Shown: one piece after another, positions 1-6,871 of the stretch
Layout of the letters: each line of letters opens with the position of its first letter
Position numbering within the stretch: position 1 is the first letter of the stretch
DNA from: JBQLZQ01 sp052168355
GTDB taxonomy: Bacteria > Pseudomonadota > Alphaproteobacteria > DSM-16000 > Inquilinaceae
Length of the DNA: 9,182 bases
Assembly: GCA_052168355.1 (NCBI GenBank)
Contig: JBQLZQ010000026.1
Coordinates: 1 to 9,182 of the forward strand
Direction of reading: 5' to 3'
The notes under the pieces: model-generated
What the model saw: only the letters and a program-made list of their open reading frames with translations
The model's database searches: none
Told to the model about the DNA's origin: nothing
Translations under genes and position numbers: made by a program

Positions 1-278
1 AGCGCCGCCGGATCGATCCCGGTGCCGACGGCGATCGGGCCGCCCGGCGCGGTCAGGTGCGCCGCCACGCCCCACGCCGCGTCCGGCGGCGCATCCCGGC
101 GCCGCACCTCGGCCAGCGTCGCCCGCCGCAGCCCGCGCCCCGGCGCCAGGAACGACACCGCCTCCAAAAGATTGGTCTTGCCGGCGCCGTTCGGACCGGT
201 CAGGACAATCGGCCGGGCGTCGCCTTCCAGGCGGGCGGTCGCGTAGCAGCGGAAATCGGTCACGGTCAGGCGGGTCAC
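1..278 (-). CDS. recF: RecF, DNA replication/repair ATPase (N-terminal part, cut by window edge)
   Basis: RecF is an SMC-like ABC ATPase that, with RecO and RecR, loads RecA at single-strand gaps. About 92 codons are visible and the gene continues past position 1. The translation opens with TRLTVTDFRCY, the usual RecF beginning, followed by the Walker A motif GPNGAGKTN at residues 28-36 and the conserved LLEAVSFLAPGRGLR stretch. It lies 80 bp after dnaN on the same strand, the usual dnaN-recF order. I chose the GTG at 276-278 because it places the conserved strand right at the N terminus, as in the family. An in-frame ATG at 348-350, only 8 bp after the dnaN stop, would add 24 proline-rich residues and is possible. 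Neither start has a strong Shine-Dalgarno sequence. Identity is secure; the start is not. Confidence 0.93.
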   Translation of the reverse strand, partial: MTRLTVTDFRCYATARLEGDARPIVLTGPNGAGKTNLLEAVSFLAPGRGLRRATLAEVRRRDAPPDAAWGVAAHLTAPGGPIAVGTGIDPAA

Positions 279-358
279 CGCGCAGAGACGCGGCCGTCCA
301 GCCGGTGGATCCGGCCGCACATCGGCGCCGACGGGCACGGCCATGTCCATGGCGTCCG

Positions 359-1483
359 TCAAACGCGCATCGGCATCAACACGTACAGGGCGCTGGCGTC
401 GGCGACGTCCTGGACAATCGTGGGAGAGGCGGCGTCGGCCATCGCGAACCGGGCCCCATCGCCTTCGATCTGCTGTGTGATGTCCAATAGGTAGCGCGCG
501 TTGAAGCCGATCTCCAGTGGCTCGTCCTGATACCCCACCTCCAGCTCTTCGCTGGCGTTGCCGTGGTCCGGGCTGTTCGCCGACAGGGTCAGGGTGCCGC
601 CGTTAAGCGCCAGCTTCACGGCCCGGCTCTTCTCGGCGGAGATCGTCGACACCCGGTCGACCGCCTGCGCGAAGCTGCGCGAATCGACCTCCATCAGCCG
701 GGTGTTGTTGGCGGGAATGACCCGTTCATAGTCCGGGAAGGTGCCGTCGATCAGCTTGGAGGTCAGCACGACCGAATCGAAGGTGAACCGGATCTTGGAG
801 TCGCTGAGCGCCACGGCGATCTCGTCGGAGACGTCGTCGATCAGCTTGCGCAGCTCGGTCACCGTCTTGCGGGGCACGATCACGCCGGGCATGCCCTCGG
901 CCCCGGCGGGCAGCGCCAGATCGGCGCGGGCCAGGCGGTGACCGTCGGTGGCCACGGCGCGCAGCACCGGCAGGTCGTTGGCGGTGCTGGCATGCAGATA
1001 GATGCCCTGAAGGTAATACCGCGCCTCGTCGGTCGAGATGGCAAAGCGCGTGCGGTCGATCAGCATCTTCAGATTGTTGGCCGTCGAGGTGAAACCGTGA
1101 AGCCGGTCGCCACCGGACATGGACGGAAAATCCTCCACCGGCAGACAGCCCAGCTGGAACCGCGACCGGCCGGCGCGCAGCGTCAGCACCGCGGTTTCGC
1201 CGCCCTGGTCCAGCGACAGTTCGACCTGGCTTCCCTCCGGAAGCTTGCGCACGATGTCGTAGAGCGTGTGCGCCGGAACCGTCGTGGCGCCGCTGGCGCC
1301 GACTTCCGCGGGAACGGACTCCGCGATCTCAAGATCCATGTCGGTGGCGGTCAGGGCAAGCTGCCCGTCGCCGGCCCGGATCAGGACATTGGAGAGGATG
1401 GGAATCGTATTGCGCCGTTCGACGACGCTTTGCACGTGGCCCAGCGATTTGAGGAGCGCCGCGCGTTCGATGGTAAGCTTCAT
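359..1483 (-). CDS. dnaN: DNA polymerase III subunit beta (sliding clamp)
   Basis: This is the beta clamp, a ring-shaped homodimer that encircles DNA and tethers polymerase III and other partners to the template. The protein has 374 residues, normal for the family. It starts with MKLTIERAALLKSLGHVQ, has RRNTIPILSNVLI at 23-35, VATDGHRLA at 177-185, GTFPDYERVIP at 247-257, and ends in YVLMPMRV, which forms part of the partner-binding pocket. An in-frame ATG at 1555 would add 24 residues with no family resemblance; the ATG at 1481-1483 gives the canonical N terminus. No strong Shine-Dalgarno precedes it. It is followed by recF as expected, but dnaA, normally just upstream, is 3.1 kb away beyond two oppositely oriented K+ transport genes, so dnaN probably needs its own promoter in 1484-1702. 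I could not identify a convincing one. Confidence 0.98.
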   Translation of the reverse strand: MKLTIERAALLKSLGHVQSVVERRNTIPILSNVLIRAGDGQLALTATDMDLEIAESVPAEVGASGATTVPAHTLYDIVRKLPEGSQVELSLDQGGETAVLTLRAGRSRFQLGCLPVEDFPSMSGGDRLHGFTSTANNLKMLIDRTRFAISTDEARYYLQGIYLHASTANDLPVLRAVATDGHRLARADLALPAGAEGMPGVIVPRKTVTELRKLIDDVSDEIAVALSDSKIRFTFDSVVLTSKLIDGTFPDYERVIPANNTRLMEVDSRSFAQAVDRVSTISAEKSRAVKLALNGGTLTLSANSPDHGNASEELEVGYQDEPLEIGFNARYLLDITQQIEGDGARFAMADAASPTIVQDVADASALYVLMPMRV

Positions 1484-1620
1484 TGGGTCTGGCCGCAGTT
1501 GCGTATGACGGTATCCTGGTCGATATGGGTCAGTTGAGGTCAAGTCCAGGCACAAAGCGCGCGCCGGACTGCAAACTCTTCCTGTCTTTTGAATATCTTA
1601 TGCCCCGACACAGGATAGCT

Positions 1621-1629
1621 TGCTACTAT
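1621..1629 (+). promoter_or_regulatory. Possible extended -10 element upstream of the antiporter gene
   Basis: TGCTACTAT fits an extended -10 (TGn followed by TACTAT) about 75 bp before the antiporter ATG, in the 219-bp divergent spacer between dnaN and the antiporter. No good -35 hexamer lies at 16-19 bp, so this is only a candidate. The surrounding 1575-1635 is the most AT-rich part of the spacer. No operator repeat is obvious there. Confidence 0.25.
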
Positions 1630-1702
1630 AGCGGAAAGCGCCGCGCCGCCGAATCTTTTTCGCCTGCCCCTGCGCGGCCCCGGGTGAAGTTCGGATGATC
1701 GG

Positions 1703-3418
1703 ATGAATACGGCGCATCTTCTGGAAAACGTCATGATCGTGCTGGTCACGGCGGTGCTGATCGTACCGCTGTTCCGGCATCTTCGGTTGAGCGCCGTGCT
1801 GGGCTATCTGACCGCCGGCGCCGTCATCGGCCCTTACGGAATCGGGCTGATTCGCGATCCGGAAGCCACCGCCGCGCTGGGCGAGTTTGGCGTGATCTTT
1901 CTTCTGTTCACGCTGGGCCTGGAACTGTCCGCCAAGCGGCTGCGGACCATGCGGCGCGATATCTTCGGCCTGGGCGCGGCTCAGGTCGTGGTCACGGGCC
2001 TGGTGCTGGGGACCGCGGCCCGGCTGATCGGCCTGCCGGTCGAAGCCGCGATCATCGTTGGGGCGGGACTGGCCCTGTCATCGACCGCGGTGACCCTGCA
2101 ATTGATGACCGACGACGGCAGCGTGGCGTCGCGCCTCGGGCGCCTGGGCCTGGCGGTGCTGCTGTTCCAGGATCTGGCGGTCGCGCCGATGCTGGCGGTG
2201 GTTCCGCTGCTGGCGCAGCAAAGCCTGCCGGTGCCGCTGTCGATGCTGCTGGCGGTGGCCAAGGCGGTGGCCGCGCTGACCGCGATCTACGTCATCGGCC
2301 GATGGCTGCTGCGCCCGGTGTTCCGCATCGTCGCCGGCAGCGGCAGTCGCGAACTGTTCGCCGGGGCGGCCATCCTGATCGCCCTGGGGACCGGCTGGGC
2401 GACCCACGAGGTTGGCCTGTCGATGGCGCTGGGCGCGTTCCTGGCCGGCCTGATGCTGGCCGGGACGGAGTTCCGCCACCAGGTGGAAGCGGATATCGAG
2501 CCGTTTCGCGGCATCCTGATGGGGCTGTTCTTCATGACCGTCGGCATGATGATCGACCTGTCTCTGATCGCCCGCGAGGCCGTCGTGATCGCCGGCCTGC
2601 TGCTGGGGCTGTTGACCGTCAAGGCGCTGCTTCTGTTCGCCCTGGCGCGCGCCTTCGGTGTTCCGGCCGCGACCGCGGTCCGGGTGGGCCTGCTGCTCGC
2701 CCAGGGGGGAGAATTCGCCTTTGTCATTTTCTCGTTGGCGCTGGGCCAGGGTCTGATGGAGCCCGGAACGGTCCAGATCCTGGTGGTGGTCGTGGCCTTG
2801 AGCATGGCGGTGACACCGCTGCTCTCCACCCTTGGCAAACAGGCGGCGACATGGGTGGAGCATCGGTCGGCCGAGCGGGCCGAAGGTTTGGGCGACGAGG
2901 CGGAGGACCTGACCGGCCACGTGATCATTGCCGGCTTCGGCCGGGTCGGGCAGACGGTTGCCCATCTCCTGGCCCGGGAAGACGTCTCCTACATCGCGCT
3001 CGATCTGGATGCCGGCCGCGTCGCCGCGGCCAAGAAGGCGGGGCTGTCGGTGGTCTATGGCAATGCCAGCCGCGCTGACATCCTGCGCCTGGCCGGCGCC
3101 GGTCGGGCGCGCGCCGTGATCGTGACCTTGGATCAGCCGGACCTGGCCGAACGGACGGTCGCCGTTCTGCGCCACGAACATCCCGCGCTGCCCGTCGTGG
3201 CCCGGTCCCGCGACCGCGCCCATGCGGTGCGGCTGCGACAGATCGGGGCCACGCTGGCGGTGCCGGAACTGCTGGAGGCCAGCCTGCAGCTCGGCCGCGC
3301 CGTGCTGAAGACCATCGGTATCGAACAGGCCGACAGCGACTGGATGACGGCGCGGCTGCGCGACCATGATTATGCCGCGCTGGACGACATCATTCCCCCC
3401 GGCCGGCGGGCCGGATAG
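1703..3418 (+). CDS. KefB/KefC-type cation:proton antiporter (CPA2) with RCK domain
   Basis: This is a monovalent cation:proton antiporter of the CPA2 family, probably exchanging K+ for H+ across the inner membrane. Of its 571 residues, about 1-380 form a polytopic membrane domain of roughly twelve hydrophobic segments with family motifs LSSTAV (125-130), FQDLAVAP (155-162, whose aspartate D157 lies in the transport region) and GGEFAFV (335-341). Residues about 404-540 form a TrkA-N/RCK domain with the Rossmann motif GFGRVG at 411-416 and acidic D434 at the end of beta strand 2, implying regulation by NAD(H) or another nucleotide. It is a little shorter than E. coli KefB/KefC (about 600-620). 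No KefF/KefG-like oxidoreductase subunit is encoded nearby, so gating by glutathione adducts is unproven. The ATG at 1695 meets a stop at once; ATG 1703 is the first usable start. A K+ channel gene follows after 25 bp, probably in the same operon. Confidence 0.92.
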   Translation: MNTAHLLENVMIVLVTAVLIVPLFRHLRLSAVLGYLTAGAVIGPYGIGLIRDPEATAALGEFGVIFLLFTLGLELSAKRLRTMRRDIFGLGAAQVVVTGLVLGTAARLIGLPVEAAIIVGAGLALSSTAVTLQLMTDDGSVASRLGRLGLAVLLFQDLAVAPMLAVVPLLAQQSLPVPLSMLLAVAKAVAALTAIYVIGRWLLRPVFRIVAGSGSRELFAGAAILIALGTGWATHEVGLSMALGAFLAGLMLAGTEFRHQVEADIEPFRGILMGLFFMTVGMMIDLSLIAREAVVIAGLLLGLLTVKALLLFALARAFGVPAATAVRVGLLLAQGGEFAFVIFSLALGQGLMEPGTVQILVVVVALSMAVTPLLSTLGKQAATWVEHRSAERAEGLGDEAEDLTGHVIIAGFGRVGQTVAHLLAREDVSYIALDLDAGRVAAAKKAGLSVVYGNASRADILRLAGAGRARAVIVTLDQPDLAERTVAVLRHEHPALPVVARSRDRAHAVRLRQIGATLAVPELLEASLQLGRAVLKTIGIEQADSDWMTARLRDHDYAALDDIIPPGRRAG

Positions 3419-3443
3419 AAACCGTCTTCATGGGTCGCGATCG

Positions 3444-4598
3444 GTGAAACTTGGCATAAGCAGGCGCCTTTACATTCACGAAGTGCTGGACGGTCGGCGC
3501 AAGCACGGCGTCTGGCATCGCCTGGTCGACAACGCGATCATCATCCTGATTCTGGTCAACGCCGCGGCGGTGATCCTGGAATCGATCCCGGGCTGGTCCA
3601 CCCGCTACGCCGGTCTTTTCACCGCGATCGAGATCGTGTCGGTTGGGCTGTTCACCGTCGAATATGTCTTGCGGGTATGGTCGTGCGTCGAAGACAGGGC
3701 ACGCGACTATCGCCACCCGGTGTGGGGCCGGTTGCGGTACATGGTCAGCCCGTTGGCGGTGATCGACCTGATCGCCATCCTGCCGTTCTACCTCGCCTTT
3801 CTCATCCCGGTGGATCTTCGGATGCTGCGGGTCGCCCGTCTGGCGCGTCTGCTCAAGATCACCCGCTATTCCCAGGCGCTTGGGACGCTTGGAGCGGTGA
3901 TCTATGCCGAACGGCGGTCGCTGCTGGGCGCGGTGATGTTGATGACCATCATACTTCTGATCGCATCGTCGATCATGCACAGCCTGGAGCACCAGGCCCA
4001 GCCCGACGTCTTTGGCAGCATCCCCGAGGCCTTCTGGTGGGGCATCGTGACCCTGACCACCGTCGGCTACGGCGACGTCACGCCGGTAACGCCGTGGGGT
4101 CGGGTTTTCGGCGCGCTGGTGACGGTCATCGGTGTCGGCATCTTTGCCATCCCGACGGCCATTCTGGCGGCCGGGTTCGCCCGTGAACTGGGCAAACGCG
4201 ATTTCGCGGTGACGTTGGGACTGTTGACGAAGGTACCGGTCTTCAGCCGTCTCGATCCTTCGGGACTGGCCCTGGTGGCGACGCTCTTGGAACCCCGGTC
4301 GCTACCGCCGCGCTACGCCATCCTGCGCCGGGGCGAGCGGCCGGACGCCATCCATTTCATCTTGAGCGGCGCTGTCGAGATCGACCTGCCGCACGGCATC
4401 ATCCGGCTTGGCCCCGGTGAGTTTTTCGGGGAGACGGCGGTTCTGGCCGACGACCAGAAGCCCGACGTCTCGGTGACCACCGTCACCCCCGTCCAGACCC
4501 TGGTGCTCGATGCCGAGCGCTTTCACGACCTTGCCGATGAGGTCCCCGACCTGAGCCGGCATCTGGCGGAGATCGCCCGCCAACGGGCCGAAGGTTAG
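3444..4598 (+). CDS. Six-TM potassium channel with C-terminal cyclic-nucleotide-binding domain
   Basis: This is a tetrameric K+ channel subunit of the voltage-sensor plus pore architecture. In the 384-residue product, S1 is about 30-46, S2 55-79, S3 101-121, S4 124-141, S5 160-182, pore loop 193-211 with selectivity filter TVGYGD at 206-211, and S6 220-246. A short linker leads into a cNMP-binding domain (about 264-374) with LSGAVEID and the phosphate cassette core GEFFGETAVL. Domain order, short linker and length resemble MlotiK1 of Mesorhizobium, as I recall that protein. S4 carries a complete array of basic residues every third position (R126, R129, R132, R135, K138, R141). The cassette arginine of cAMP-binding homologues is replaced by K339. 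The GTG at 3444 is preferred because it begins just before the typical cytosolic lead-in; an ATG at 3366 would overlap the antiporter by 53 bp with unrelated sequence. Ligand and gating are inferred. Confidence 0.9.
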   Translation: MKLGISRRLYIHEVLDGRRKHGVWHRLVDNAIIILILVNAAAVILESIPGWSTRYAGLFTAIEIVSVGLFTVEYVLRVWSCVEDRARDYRHPVWGRLRYMVSPLAVIDLIAILPFYLAFLIPVDLRMLRVARLARLLKITRYSQALGTLGAVIYAERRSLLGAVMLMTIILLIASSIMHSLEHQAQPDVFGSIPEAFWWGIVTLTTVGYGDVTPVTPWGRVFGALVTVIGVGIFAIPTAILAAGFARELGKRDFAVTLGLLTKVPVFSRLDPSGLALVATLLEPRSLPPRYAILRRGERPDAIHFILSGAVEIDLPHGIIRLGPGEFFGETAVLADDQKPDVSVTTVTPVQTLVLDAERFHDLADEVPDLSRHLAEIARQRAEG

Positions 4599-4616
4599 GG
4601 GCAGCCGGCCCGGACG

Positions 4617-6086
4617 TCAGCCTTCCAGGCGCCCCTTGAGGTGCCGGACCTCCTCGGCGAAGGCCGGATCCTCGTCGCAGAGCTGGTTGATCTTGCGCAC
4701 CGAGTGCATGACGGTGGTGTGGTCGCGCCCTCCGAACATCCGCCCGATTTCGGGCAGGGACCGCGAGGTCATCAGCTTGGCGAGATACATGGCGACCTGG
4801 CGGGGCCGGGCGACCACGCGCGCCCGTCGCGGCGACCGCATTTCCTTCTCCGGGATCTGGTAGTAGCCGGCGACCAGCTTCTGAATTTCCTCGATACTCA
4901 CCCGCCGCGCCGACGTCGCCAGGATATCGCCCAGCCACAGCCGCGCGGTCTCGACGGTGATCGGCTGACGCTTGATCTCCGAGGTTGCCGCCACCCGGTT
5001 GAAGGCGCCTTCGACCTCGCGCACGTTGGAGGTGATGCGCTGCGCCATGAACTCCATCACCTTCATGGGCATCGACACCTTCTCGCGCTCCGCCTTGGCC
5101 TGCAGAATGCCAAGGCGCAACTCGTAGGTGGTCGGGTGCACGTCGGCGACGAGCCCCCAGGTGAAGCGGGACCGCAAGCGCTCCTCGATCCCCGCCAGAT
5201 CGGCGGGGGGCTTGTCGGCGGACACCACCACCTGACGGTTCGAATCGATCAGGTCGTTGAGCGTGTGGAAGAATTCCACCTGGGTGTTTTCCTTGCCGCC
5301 GATGAATTGGATATCGTCGATCATCAACACGTCGACCGACCGGAACCGTTCCTTGAAATCTGAGATCGTGCGAAAGCGAAGTGCCTTGACGAATTCGTGC
5401 ATGAACCGTTCGGCGGTCGTGTAAAGCACGGTACGGCTGGTGTCGTGACAGCGGATATGCCACGCGATGGCGTGCATCAGATGGGTCTTGCCGAGGCCGA
5501 CCCCGCCATAGAGAAAAAGCGGGTTGAACGTCGTCGCCGACGTTTCCGCGACCCGGCGCGCCGCCGCGTGGGCCAGTTCATTGGGTGTCCCGACGATAAA
5601 GTTGTCGAAGGTGCGGCGACCGTCCAACGGGTCCTTGCCCGCCATCTCCTCCGGCACATCGGCTGTGGCGCCCGACTGCCTGCTCTCGGCTTCGGGCCCG
5701 CTCTCCGCTTCGGGATGGTCCGCCAGGGCCTCTTTCGCCGGAGCGGCGACACCCTTCCTGCGGGCGTTCACGCCATTGGCCCCGTCCGTCACGGCTTTCG
5801 CGGTTGCGGGTGACGGAGACCGGTCGCGCGGCCGCGCCACGTCGATATCGACCGTCTTGACCGACGGGTTCTGTTCGGCCCAGCAGGACTTGATCTGCTC
5901 GCTGTAGTGCCGGGTGAGCCAATCGCGGATGAAATGGGTCGGCACCGTCATCCGGACTTCGCCATCGTCACAGCCGGCCAGATCGATCGCTTGCATCCAG
6001 CTCTTGAAAGCCGCGTCGCCGACTTCCCGGCGCAGGCGATTCTGCACGCGAGCCCATTGTTGATCGATGCCCAGCCCAGACGACAT
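4617..6086 (-). CDS. dnaA: Chromosomal replication initiator protein DnaA
   Basis: DnaA is the AAA+ ATPase that binds DnaA boxes, melts oriC and recruits the helicase. The product has 489 residues. Domain I is about 1-82 (WARVQNRLRREVGDAAFKSW at 11-30). Domain II (about 83-157) is a low-complexity Ala/Pro/Glu linker containing PEAES twice. Domain III starts at about 158 with TFDNFIVGTPNE, and has Walker A GGVGLGKT at 194-201, Walker B VLMIDDIQF at 253-261, the arginine-finger motif SRF at 306-308, and the sensor-2 motif NVREVEGAFNRV at 354-365. Domain IV carries the DnaA signature GGRDHTTVMHSV at 452-463. A run of six G's about 9 nt before ATG 6084-6086 may act as ribosome binding site. Upstream is the 821-bp AT-rich gap. 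Downstream, the K+ channel gene converges with 18 bp between stop codons, and dnaN is displaced. Confidence 0.99.
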   Translation of the reverse strand: MSSGLGIDQQWARVQNRLRREVGDAAFKSWMQAIDLAGCDDGEVRMTVPTHFIRDWLTRHYSEQIKSCWAEQNPSVKTVDIDVARPRDRSPSPATAKAVTDGANGVNARRKGVAAPAKEALADHPEAESGPEAESRQSGATADVPEEMAGKDPLDGRRTFDNFIVGTPNELAHAAARRVAETSATTFNPLFLYGGVGLGKTHLMHAIAWHIRCHDTSRTVLYTTAERFMHEFVKALRFRTISDFKERFRSVDVLMIDDIQFIGGKENTQVEFFHTLNDLIDSNRQVVVSADKPPADLAGIEERLRSRFTWGLVADVHPTTYELRLGILQAKAEREKVSMPMKVMEFMAQRITSNVREVEGAFNRVAATSEIKRQPITVETARLWLGDILATSARRVSIEEIQKLVAGYYQIPEKEMRSPRRARVVARPRQVAMYLAKLMTSRSLPEIGRMFGGRDHTTVMHSVRKINQLCDEDPAFAEEVRHLKGRLEG

Positions 6087-6239
6087 GCCGCCAGACCCCC
6101 CGTGAGATGTTGACCCGGAGACTTCCGGATCCTGCAGCCGATCGGGAGTCCAGCGCCCTTTTCAACCACCGGGATGTCCGGAAATCCGCGAAACGATGGC
6201 CCATTGATTCCGCGACAGTTAACTATGTTCAACAGAGAA

Positions 6240-6245
6240 ATTATA
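6240..6245 (-). promoter_or_regulatory. Possible -10 element for dnaA
   Basis: Read on the minus strand this is a perfect TATAAT about 155 bp before the dnaA start. The matching -35 position (plus 6263-6268, GCGCAG on the minus strand) does not resemble TTGACA. It lies in the AT-rich stretch, so the match may be fortuitous or may be part of an unwinding element. Confidence 0.2.
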
Positions 6246-6291
6246 TTTTTTTTCTTGACACCCTGCGCGCATCGAGGTCACAAGCAAATCC

Positions 6292-6300
6292 TTATAAACA
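6292..6300 (+). promoter_or_regulatory. Near-consensus DnaA box
   Basis: TTATAAACA matches the DnaA box TTATNCACA except at position 6 (A for C). It was the best match I found on either strand of 6087-6907, and lies about 200 bp upstream of dnaA in the lowest-GC block. A single weak box is thin evidence alone; it could serve dnaA autoregulation as well as an origin. Confidence 0.3.
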
Positions 6301-6305
6301 ACAGA

Positions 6306-6327
6306 CTATATAGATCATGAATGATCT
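6306..6327. repeat. Overlapping palindromes CTATATAG and AGATCAT-GA-ATGATCT
   Basis: CTATATAG (6306-6313) is a perfect 8-bp palindrome. It runs directly into an inverted repeat with 7-bp arms (6312-6318 and 6321-6327) separated by two bases. Both sit immediately beside the near-consensus DnaA box. They are visible in the sequence; their role as protein-binding sites is inferred. Confidence 0.6.
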
Positions 6328-6367
6328 TAATACAAATTAGCTTGTTTCGAGTTTTTATTAATCGAAT

Positions 6368-6401
6368 GACTTAAGGTTTCCTCTTAAGTCTTGCAATTGC
6401 A
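6368..6401. repeat. Inverted repeat GACTTAAG-N7-CTTAAGTC followed by palindrome TGCAATTGCA
   Basis: Perfect 8-bp arms (6368-6375 and 6383-6390) flank a 7-base spacer, and each arm contains the palindrome CTTAAG. One base later is a perfect 10-bp palindrome (6392-6401). TTAA occurs at 6358, 6371 and 6384, exactly 13 bp apart. The tight cluster resembles a dimeric regulator or origin-protein site. The spacing differs from the CtrA pattern TTAA-N7-TTAA (here N9). Confidence 0.6.
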
Positions 6402-6807
6402 CCTGAATTCGTCTGGACGATGCTGGTTTGCCAGCCCTTGCCAACGCCGTTATCTGTGGCAATCGCCCTAACCGCGCCACCGCGCTTAGTGGAGGCGGTG
6501 CCAGATCATGCGCCCCTCCGTCGGATACCGTGATGGCCGCTATTTAGCATCAAACTCTTTAAAATTTACGGAATATTGCAACAATAGAGGAGCCTTACTC
6601 TAGAGACACCGACCGACTACACCCTGCGCGGAATCACGCCCTCACCAAAACTTCGGTATCGCGGGTATGGCATCCGCCTTTATTGGATTGTTACTAATTT
6701 ACGACAACTGGACACGAACATAGTCGCAGTTGATCCGGCCGCCCACCGGAACAAAGAGAGACTCTCCAAAAAAGCAAAAATCGTGCGCAAGAACCCGGTG
6801 CGACGCG

Positions 6808-6827
6808 ACCGGATCACATGATCCGGT
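6808..6827. repeat. Inverted repeat ACCGGATCA-CA-TGATCCGGT
   Basis: Perfect 9-bp arms surround two bases, so as RNA an 8-bp stem with a 4-base loop is possible. It lies just beyond the rpsT terminator on the minus strand and has no T-run after it. The half-site TGATCCGG also occurs at 6731-6738. It could be a protein operator or part of the rpsT transcript end; no function is assigned. Confidence 0.55.
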
Positions 6828-6843
6828 TCCCAGGGCACACACC

Positions 6844-6871
6844 AAAAAACCGGGTCGCTAAAACGCCCCGG
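6844..6871 (-). terminator. Rho-independent terminator of rpsT
   Basis: On the minus strand CCGGGGCG-TTTTAG-CGACCCGG forms an 8-position stem (seven pairs and one G/A mismatch) with a 6-base loop, followed at once by six T's (the A-run at 6844-6849). It begins about 37 bp after the rpsT stop codon and would isolate rpsT transcription from the dnaA upstream region. Confidence 0.85.

Noticed and set aside
563..1537. Long open frame (324 codons) on the plus strand opposite dnaN
   Set aside because: It is the antisense of a certain gene in GC-rich DNA; the translation is rich in Arg, Gly, His and Gln and has no recognisable domain.
2078..3367. 429-codon open frame on the minus strand opposite the antiporter
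   Set aside because: Extreme Gln/His/Arg/Asp composition typical of an antisense shadow; the antiporter on the other strand has full family motifs.
4483..5463. 326-codon minus-strand frame overlapping dnaA
   Set aside because: Out of frame with DnaA and with no motifs; Arg/Gly/Pro-rich shadow.
6255..6260. Perfect TTGACA on the plus strand
   Set aside because: No -10-like hexamer occurs 16-19 bp downstream (TCACAA), and no gene lies downstream on the plus strand.
6327..6387. Possible CtrA sites (TTAA-N7-TTAA)
   Set aside because: The spacing of the TTAA pairs is nine bases, not seven, and the only N7 arrangement (6327-6341) has a poor second half-site.
6450..6458. TTATCTGTG resembling a DnaA box
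   Set aside because: Only the first five bases match TTATNCACA; the second half is its complement and does not fit on either strand.
6422..6462. Small hairpin GCTGG-TTTG-CCAGC and repeated TTGCCA / TGGCAA
   Set aside because: Short arms, no T-run and no conserved RNA shape; consistent with chance in a noncoding stretch.
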